A stretch of DNA of 64,000 bases, from the NCBI RefSeq assembly GCF_022682495.2, contig NW_026527313.1, forward strand, positions 248,001 through 312,000, in the 5' to 3' direction. Shown here piece after piece: positions 57,257 to 64,000 of this stretch. The DNA comes from Desmodus rotundus (lineage: Eukaryota > Chordata > Mammalia > Chiroptera > Phyllostomidae). Each line of letters begins with the position of its first letter. Positions within the stretch are counted from its first letter, which is position 1. Both the position numbers and the translations under genes were made by a program. The notes below the pieces were generated by a model. The model saw only the letters and a list, made by a program, of their open reading frames with translations. It searched no databases and was not told where the DNA came from.

Positions 57257-58226
57257 ATGGAAGAACAGGGGGATCTTCGCAGTGGTTGGGACGGGACGGA
57301 GGGGTCTGCGGGTTTGCAGCCACGTAGGCCAGTTGCTCGCACCCCGGCCCCATGTGTCCCAGCTCCATGGACGAGGTGGGCCGCTTATGGCGGGATGCAG
57401 GCGTCCTGCGGGGGTCAGGGGACGGCGTGGGCACTCCCCGGGCGAGAGAGGGCGCCTGGGACCCGAGAGAGCACCCGGGAAAATGCCCAGCCCTGGCCCC
57501 CGGGGCTCCAGTGGCCTCCCCAGGCTCCTGCCGTGGGGCCTGGTCCCGCTCACCTGGGCCCAGGTTCTCCGCAGGTGAATGCCTTTTGCGGACACCAGGG
57601 ACCACAGGCCGCGGATCCCTTCACGGGCAGGGGGGGTTCGAGCTCTGTGGGACCCAGGTCGCAGCGCACACAGTCCCTTCTCGCAAAGTTCAGCCCAGAC
57701 TTTAGAGAGTAGAAGCGTCTCGGTCCAAGTTTTCCGCCTCGGGGCAGGGTGGGGCCGTTTGAGCCAAGAGAGACTCTTAGCCCCCCAGGCAGGTCTCAGG
57801 CCCGAGACCCCCAGGGAGACCCGGTCCCTGGGCGTGGGTCCCGCCCGCCCGGGCCCGCCCCACCTGGCCCGGAACCGTGGCCGGCCCCTCTTCCCGGCCC
57901 CAGGTCCCTAGCTCTTCCCTGGCACTCTGCCTCTGGCGGGGTGGGAGACGGGCTGGCAAGTGTGGTCCACGGGAAAACGCGCGGTCCTCTGGGTGGCAGG
58001 AAGGGCCTCCGTTAACTCTGACACCAGCCCAGGGACCCTGTGGACCTGGCCTGATATCTCAAGGGGGGGGCCCGTTGCCCGGAGGGATGCTCTTGTGGTG
58101 GGGCCTGCCTGCGCCTGCGCGGCCCCGCCTCTTGGCCCGAAACCACCCAGCCGCGGCTCGGACAAAAGCCATCTCCTGGGGGCCTCCCCCCTGTTCTTCC
58201 ATCCGTAAAGGGGGACCCCTTTACGG
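57257..58226. repeat. Unit 60, class A (A4)
   Basis: Full A unit with GGCAGGAAGG (58001) and GGGCCCGTTGCC (58072) as private changes. Confidence 0.95.
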
Positions 58227-59198
58227 ATGGAAGAACAGGGGGATCTTCGCAGTGGTGGGGACGGGACGGAGGGGTCTGCGGGTTTGCAGCCACGTAGGCC
58301 AGTTGCTCGCACCCGGGCCCCATGTGTCCCAGCTCCATGGACGAGGTGGGCCGCTTATGGCGGGATGCAGGCGTCCTTCGGGGGTCAGGGGACGGAGTGG
58401 GCATTCCCCGGGCGAGAGAGGGCGCCTGGGACCCGAGAGAGCCCCGGGGAGAGTCCGAGGCCTGGCCGCAGAGGCTGCCATAGCCTTCCCGGGCTCCTAC
58501 CATGGGGCCTGACCGTGTTCGCCCGAGGCCCAGGTTCACCGCAGGTGAATGCCTTTTGCGGACGCCAAGGACAGGAGGTTGCCGATTCCCTCACAGAGGT
58601 GGGGGTTCGAGCTCTGAAGGACTGAGGTCGCAGCGGTCACACTCCATTTTTGGGTGGTTCCGCAGAGACTGGAGGGTTGAAGCGGCTGGGTCCAAGTCTG
58701 CCGCCTTGTGGCAGGGTGGGGGCTTTGCAGGCGAAGCAAGGCTCTTAGCCTCCCAGGCGGGGCACAGGCCAGACTCCCCAAGGGAGAACCGGTCCTTGGT
58801 CGAGGGTCCTGCTCGCCCGCCCGGAACCGCTCCACCTGGCGCGGAACCGTGGCCGGCCCCTATTCCAGGCACCAGGTCCCTAGTTCTTTCCTGGCACTCT
58901 GCCTCTGCGGGGGTGGGAGAGATGCTGGGAAGTGTGGTCCACGGGAAATCGCGCGGTCCTCTGTGTGGCAGGGAGGGCCTCCGTTAACTCTGACACCAGC
59001 CCAGGGACCCTATGGACCTGGCCTGATATCTCAAGGGGGGGGCACGTTGCCCGGAGGGATGCTCTTGGGGTGGGGCCTGCCTGCGCCTGCGCGGCCCCGC
59101 CTCTTGGCCCGAAACCACCCAGCCGCGGCTCCGACAAAAGCCATCTCCTGGGGGCCTCCCCCCTGTTCTTCCATCCGTAAAGAGGGACCCCTTTACGG
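58227..59198. repeat. Unit 61, class B (B2)
   Basis: Full B unit and the most diverged B copy: GACGGAGTGG, GCATTCCC, GGTTGCCG, CTGAAGGAC, GTCCTGCTCGCC (quadruplex runs lost), CCTATTCC, GAGATGCTGG, GGAAATCGCG, CTCTGTGTGG and CCTATGGACC. Confidence 0.95.
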
Positions 59199-59214
59199 AT
59201 GGAAGAACAGGGGG
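59159..59214. repeat. Palindrome with one mismatch
   Basis: G to A at 59183 (AAAGAGGGACC) leaves an A-C mismatch three pairs from the spacer; all other pairs are intact. Confidence 0.9.
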
Positions 59215-60168
59215 ATCTTCGCAGTGGTGGGGACGGGACGGAGGGGTCTGCGGGTTTGCAGCCACGTAGGCCAGTTGCTCGCACCCCGGCCCCATGTGTC
59301 CCAGCTCCATGGACGAGGTGGGCCGCTTATGGCGGGATGCAGGCGTCCTGCGGGGGTCAGGGGACGGCGTGGGCACTCCCCGGGCGAGACAGGGCGCCTG
59401 GGACCCGAGAGAGCACCCGGGAAAATGCCAAGCCCTGGCCCCCGGGGCTCCAGTGGCCTCCCCAGGCTCCTGCCGTGGGGCCTGGTCCCGCTCACCTGGG
59501 CCCAGGTTCTCCGCAGGTGAATGCCTTTTGCGGACACCAGGGACCGCAGGCCGCGGATCCCTTCACGGGCAGGGGGGGTTCGAGCTCTGTGGGACCCAGG
59601 TCGCAGCGCACACAGTCCCTTCTCGCAAAGTTCAGCCCAGACTTTAGAGAGTAGAAGCGTCTCGGTCCAAGTTTTCCGCCTCGGGGCAGGGTGGGGCCGT
59701 TTGAGCCAAGAGAGACTCTTAGCCCCCCAGGCAGGTCTCAGGCCCGAGACCCCCAGGGAGAACCGGTCCCTGGGCGTGGGTCCCGCCCGCCCGGGCCCGC
59801 CCCACCTGGCCCGGAACCGTGGCCGGCCCCTCTTCCCGGCCCCAGGTCCCTAGCTCTTCCCTGGCACTCTGCCTCTGGCGGGGTGGGAGACGGGCTGGCA
59901 AGTGTGGTCCACGGGAAAACGCGCGGTCCTCTGGGTGGCAGGGAGGGCCTCCGTTAACTCTGACACCAGCCCAGGGACCCTGTGCACCTGGCCTGATATC
60001 TCAAGGGGGGGGCACGTTGCCCGGAGGGATGCTCTTGGGGTGGGGCCTGCTTGCGCCTGCGCGGCCCCGCCTCTTGGCCCGAAACCACCCAGCCGCGGCT
60101 CGGACAAAAGCCATCTCCTGGGGGCCTCCCCCCTGTTCTTCCACCCGTAAAGGGGGACCCCTTTACAA
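59199..60168. repeat. Unit 62, class A (A3)
   Basis: Full A unit with GAGACAGGG, TGCCAAGCC, GGACCGCAGG and GAGAACCGG (59762). The last is the B-core spelling and may be a short conversion tract. It ends in the most damaged palindrome. Confidence 0.95.
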
Positions 60169-60184
60169 ATGGAAGAACAGGGGG
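60129..60184. repeat. Most damaged palindrome, three adjacent mismatched pairs
   Basis: T to C at 60144 in the left arm and GG to AA at 60167-60168 in the right arm. These positions face each other (60144-60146 against 60167-60169), giving a three-pair internal bubble in an otherwise perfect stem. Confidence 0.9.
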
Positions 60185-61140
60185 ATCTTCGCAGTGGTGG
60201 GGACGGGACGGAGGGGTCTGCGGGTTTGCAGCCACGTAGGCCAGTTGCTGGCACCCCGGCCCCATGTGTCCCAGCTCCATGGACGAGGTGGGCCGCTTAT
60301 TGCGGGATGCAGGCGTCCTGCGGGGGTCAGGGGACGGCGTGGGCACTCCCCGGGCGAGAGAGGGCGCCTGGGACACGAGAGAGCCCCGGGGAGAGTCCGA
60401 GGCCTGGCCGCAGAGGCTGCCATTGCCTCCCCGGGCTCCTACCATGGGGCCTGACCGTGTTCGCCCGAGGCCCAGGTTCACCGCAGGTGAATGCCTTTTG
60501 CGGACGCCAAGGACAGGAGGTCGCCGATTCCCTCACAGAGGTGGGGGTTCGAGCTCTGGGGGACTGAGGTCGCAGCGGTCACACTCCATTTTTGGGTGGT
60601 TCCGCAGAGACTGGAGGGTTGAAGCGGCTGGGTCCAAGTCTGCCGCCTTGTGGCAGGGTGGGGGCTTTGCAGGCGAAGCAAGGCTCTTAGCCTCCCAGGC
60701 GGGGCACAGGCCAGACTCCCCAAGGGAGAACCGGTCCTTGGTCGAGGGTCCCGCCCGCCCGCCCGGAACCGCTCCACCTGGCGCGGAACCGTGGCCGGCC
60801 CCTCTTCCAGGCACCAGGTCCCTAGTTCTTTCCTGGCACTCTGCCTCTGCGGGGGTGGGAGAGCTGCTGGGAAGTGTGGTCCACGGGAAAACGCGCGGTC
60901 CTCTGGGTGGCAGGGAGGGCCTCCGTTAACTCTGACACCAGCCCAGGGACCCTGTGCACCTGGCCTGATATCTCAAGGGGGGGGCACGTTGCCCGGAGGG
61001 ATGCTCTTGGGGTGGGGCCTGCCTGCGCCTGCGCGGCCCCGCCTCTTGGCCCGAAACCACCCAGCCGCGGCTCGGACAAAAGCCATCTCCTGGGGGCCTC
61101 CCCCCTGTTCTTCCATCCGTAAAGGGGGACCCCTTTACGG
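60169..61140. repeat. Unit 63, class B (B1)
   Basis: Full B unit with TTGCTGGCACC, TTATTGCGG and a private GGGACACGAGAG (60375). Confidence 0.95.
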
Positions 61141-62109
61141 ATGGAAGAACAGGGGGATCTTCGCAGTGGTTGGGACGGGACGGAGGGGTCTGCGGGTTTG
61201 CAGCCACGTAGGCCAGTTGCTCGCACCCCGGCCCCATGTGTCCCAGCTCCATGGACGAGGTGGGCCGCTTATGGCGGGATGCAGGCGTCCTGCGGGGGTC
61301 AGGGGACGGCGTGGGCACTCCCCGGGCGAGAGAGGGCGCCTGGGACCCGAGAGAGCACCCGGGAAAATGCCCAGCCCTGGCCCCCGGGGCTCCAGTGGCC
61401 TCCCCAGGCTCCTGCCGTGGGGCCTGGTCCCGCTCACCTGGGCCCAGGTTCTCCGCAGGTGAATGCCTTTTGCGGACACCAGGGACCACAGGCCGCGGAT
61501 CCCTTCACGGCAGGGGGGGTTCGAGCTCTGTGGGACCCAGGTCGCAGCGCACACAGTCCCTTCTCGCAAAGTTCAGCCCAGACTTTAGAGAGTAGAAGCG
61601 TCTCGGTCCAAGTTTTCCGCCTCGGGGCAGGGTGGGGCCGTTTGAGCCAAGAGAGACTCTTAGCCCCCCAGGCAGGTCTCAGGCCCGAGACCCCCAGGGA
61701 GACCCGGTCCCTGGGCGTGGGTCCCGCCCGCCCGGGCCCGCCCCACCTGGCCCGGAACCGTGGCCGGCCCCTCTTCCCGGCCCCAGGTCCCTAGCTCTTC
61801 CCTGGCACTCTGCCTCTGGCGGGGTGGGAGACGGGCTGGCAAGTGTGGTCCACGGGAAAACGCGCGGTCCTCTGGGTGGCAGGGAGGGCCTCCGTTAACT
61901 CTGACACCAGCCCAGGGACCCTGTGCACCTGGCCTGATATCTCAAGGGAGGGGCACGTTGCCCGGAGGGATGCTCTTGGGGTGGGGCCTGCTTGCGCCTG
62001 CGCGGCCCCGCCTCTTGGCCCGAAACCACCCAGCCGCGGCTCGGACAAAAGCCATCTCCTGGGGGCCTCCCCCCTGTTCTTCCATCCGTAAAGGGGGACC
62101 CCTTTACGG
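61141..62109. repeat. Unit 64, class A (A2), one-base deletion
   Basis: 969 bases because CACGGCAGG (near 61510) lacks one G of the usual CACGGGCAGG, shifting all frames. GGTTGGG is present after the palindrome. Confidence 0.95.
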
Positions 62110-63081
62110 ATGGAAGAACAGGGGGATCTTCGCAGTGGTGGGGACGGGACGGAGGGGTCTGCGGGTTTGCAGCCACGTAGGCCAGTTGCTGGCACCACGG
62201 CCCCATGTGTCCCAGCTCTATGGACGAGGTGGGCCGCTTATGGCGGGATGCAGGCGTCCTGCGGGGGTCAGGGGACGGCGTGGGCACTCCCCGGGCGAGA
62301 GAGGGCGCCTGGGACCCGAGAGAGCCCCGGGGAGAGTCCGAGGCCTGGCCGCAGAGGCTGCCATTGCCTCCCCGGGCTCCTACCATGGGGCCTGACCGTG
62401 TTCGCCCGAGGCCCAGGTTCACCGCAGGTGAATGCCTTTTGCGGACGCCAAGGACAGGAGGTCGCCGATTCCCTCACAGAGGTGGGGGTTCGAGCTCTGG
62501 GGGACTGAGGTCGCAGCGGTCACACTCCATTTTTGGGTGGTTCCGCAGAGACTGGAGGGTTGAAGCGGCTGGGTCCAAGTCTGCCGCCTTGTGGCAGGGT
62601 GGGGGCTTTGCAGGCGAAGCAAGGCTCTTAGCCTCCCAGGCGGGGCACAGGCCAGACTCCCCAAGGGAGAACCGGTCCTTGGTCGAGGGTCCCGCCCGCC
62701 CGCCCGGAACCGCTCCACCTGGCGCGGAACCGTGGCCGGCCCCTCTTCCAGGCACCAGGTCCCTAGTTCTTTCCTGGCACTCTGCCTCTGCGGGGGTGGG
62801 AGAGCTGCTGGGAAGTGTGGTCCACGGGAAAACGCGCGGTCCTCTGGGTGGCAGGGAGGGCCTCCGTTAACTCTGACACCAGCCCAGGGACCCTGTGGAC
62901 CTGGCCTGATATCTCAAGGGGGGGGCACGTTGCCCGGAGGGATGCTCTTGGGGTGGGGCCTGCCTGCGCCTGCGCGGCCCCGCCTCTTGGCCCGAAACCA
63001 CCCAGCCGCGGCTCGGACAAAAGCCATCTCCTGGGGGCCTCCCCCCTGTTCTTCCATCCGTAAAGGGGGACCCCTTTACGG
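62110..63081. repeat. Unit 65, class B (B3)
   Basis: Full B unit with TTGCTGGCACC and private CACCACGGCC and CAGCTCTATGG near 62195-62221. Confidence 0.95.
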
Positions 63082-64000
63082 ATGGAAGAACAGGGGGATC
63101 TTCGCAGTGGTGGGGACGGGACGGAGGGGTCTGCGGGTTTGCAGCCACGTAGGCCAGTTGCTCGCACCCCGGCCCCATGTGTCCCAGCTCCATGGACGAG
63201 GTGGGCCGCTTATGGCGGGATGCAGGCGTCCTGCGGGGGTCAGGGGACGGCGTGGGCACTCCCCGGGCGAGAGAGGGCGCCTGGGACCCGAGAGAGCACC
63301 CGGGAAAATGCCCAGCCCTGGCCCCCGGGGCTCCAGTGGCCTCCCCAGGCTCCTGCCGTGGGGCCTGGTCCCGCTCACCTGGGCCCAGGTTCTCCGCAGG
63401 TGAATGCCTTTTGCGGACACCAGGGACCACAGGCCGCGGATCCCTTCACGGGCAGGGAGGGTTCGAGCTCTGTGGGACCCAGGTCGCAGCGCACACAGTC
63501 CCTTCTCGCAAAGTTCAGCCCAGACTTTAGAGAGTAGAAGCGTCTCGGTCCAAGTTTTCCGCCTCGGGGCAGGGTGGGGCCGTTTGAGCCAAGAGAGACT
63601 CTTAGCCCCCCAGGCAGGTCTCAGGCCCGAGACCCCCAGGGAGACCCGGTCCCTGGGCGTGGGTCCCGCCCGCCCGGGCCCGCCCCACCTGGCCCGGAAC
63701 CGTGGCCGGCCCCTCTTCCCGGCCCCAGGTCCCTAGCTCTTCCCTGGCACTCTGCCTCTGGCGGGGTGGGAGACGGGCTGGCAAGTGTGGTCCACGGGAA
63801 AACGCGCGGTCCTCTGGGTGGCAGGGAGGGCCTCCGTTAACTCTGACACCAGCCCAGGGACCCTGTGCACCTGGCCTGATATCTCAAGGGAGGGGCACGT
63901 TGCCGGGAGGGATGCTCTTGGGGTGCGGCCTGCCTGCGCCTGCGCGGCCCCGCCTCTTGGCCCGAAACCACCCAGCCGCGGCTCGGACAAAAGCCATCTC
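63082..64000. repeat. Unit 66, class A (A2), partial
   Basis: The first 919 bases of an A unit; the window ends in GCCATCTC, just before the palindrome. GCAGGGAGGG (63458), TTGCCGGGAGG and GGTGCGGCC near 63905-63926 are private. Confidence 0.95.

Larger units (their letters stand above)
1..64000. repeat. GC-rich satellite array of ~970-base units, A/B dimer period 1,942
   Basis: The whole window is head-to-tail copies of one unit, counted from the ATGGAAG inside each palindrome. There are 64 complete units (30 class A, 34 class B) and two partial A units at the ends. A units are normally 970 bases and B units 972, so alternate units repeat with period 1,942. A 56-base palindrome sits across every unit boundary, from 40 bases before to 15 bases after each unit start. 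Copies of the same class differ by only a few bases, which indicates recent homogenisation. No interspersed repeat, telomere-like or rDNA sequence interrupts the array and neither edge is in the window. It could be a pericentromeric or subtelomeric satellite or a macrosatellite. The sequence alone does not decide this. Confidence 0.97.

Noticed and set aside
1..64000. Hundreds of overlapping open reading frames as genes
   Set aside because: They occur on every frame of both strands, follow the repeat period, are disrupted by indels between copies and match no family I know. Low A+T content accounts for the lack of stop codons.
1..64000. CENP-B box, hence a centromeric alpha-like satellite
   Set aside because: I found no TTCG followed at the right spacing by A and CGGG on either strand. 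The closest, TTCGCCCGAGGCCC, lacks the CGGG part.
1..64000. CRISPR array
   Set aside because: The unit is ~970 bases, unit sequences are nearly identical with no unique spacers, and there are no cas genes.
1..64000. Ribosomal DNA or snoRNA cluster
   Set aside because: No rRNA-like sequence was recognised, and no RTGATGA box C paired with a CTGA box D at suitable spacing was found.
1..64000. Identification as a named satellite family or species
   Set aside because: The unit length and sequence do not match any family I can recall with confidence; a database search with the A and B consensus would settle it.

Overview
The window is one uninterrupted tandem-repeat (satellite or macrosatellite) array with no supportable protein-coding, rRNA or tRNA gene. 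It is GC-rich (about two thirds G+C in the lines I counted by eye) and rich in CpG. All 64 kb is built from a ~970-base unit: 64 complete units plus a partial unit at each end, all in the same orientation. I see no transposon, poly(A) tract, microsatellite or unique sequence interrupting it. The size, CpG-island-like composition and CTCF-, NRF1- and GC-box-like words suggest a vertebrate, probably mammalian, heterochromatic or macrosatellite locus. I do not recognise the family and cannot name the species.

Units come in two classes that normally alternate. A is 970 bases and B is 972, giving a 1,942-base dimer. I start each unit at the ATGGAAG inside the right arm of a palindrome. Each dimer reads: a 485-base block shared by A and B, an A-specific core (485), the shared block again, then a B-specific core (487). 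The shared block is almost identical between A and B. The cores match only about three quarters by eye. The shared block holds the most striking element, a 56-base palindrome (27-base perfect arms, 2-base spacer). It is preceded by CTCF-like, NRF1-like, GC-box and YY1-like words and followed by a G-quadruplex-forming run.

A second order of organisation is visible from diagnostic variants. I name A subtypes A1 to A5 and B subtypes B1 to B3. A1 has TGGACCTGACC, CAAGCGGGG and CTTGTGG before the palindrome. A2 has TGCACCTGG and GGGAGGGG. A3 has TGCACCTGG with an unbroken G run. A4 has TGGACCTGGCC with CTTGTGG. A5 is the single unit at 51433. B1 has TTATTGCGG. B2 has CCTTCGGG and GCCATAG. B3 has neither. 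From 1 to about 13.6 kb the order is a hexamer, A1-B1-A2-B2-A3-B3, period 5,826 bases. From 14 to 33 kb the dimers are shuffled, with duplicated blocks offset by 7,768 and about 11,652 bases. From 33 kb on the strict alternation fails: one A-A and four B-B neighbours, a 2,915-base A-B-B triplet, and a multi-unit block present three times at offsets of 10,687 and about 8,743 bases. The last 7 kb return to A-B alternation.

The most unusual local event is the palindrome with a reversed centre at 39731, 42646 and 50418. Its right half is an exact reverse-complement copy of the usual left half, which points to fold-back template switching at a cruciform or hairpin followed by spread through unequal exchange. 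Long stop-free frames exist on both strands in most units. I attribute them to low A+T content, because they are cut by frame-shifting indels between copies and resemble no protein I recognise.
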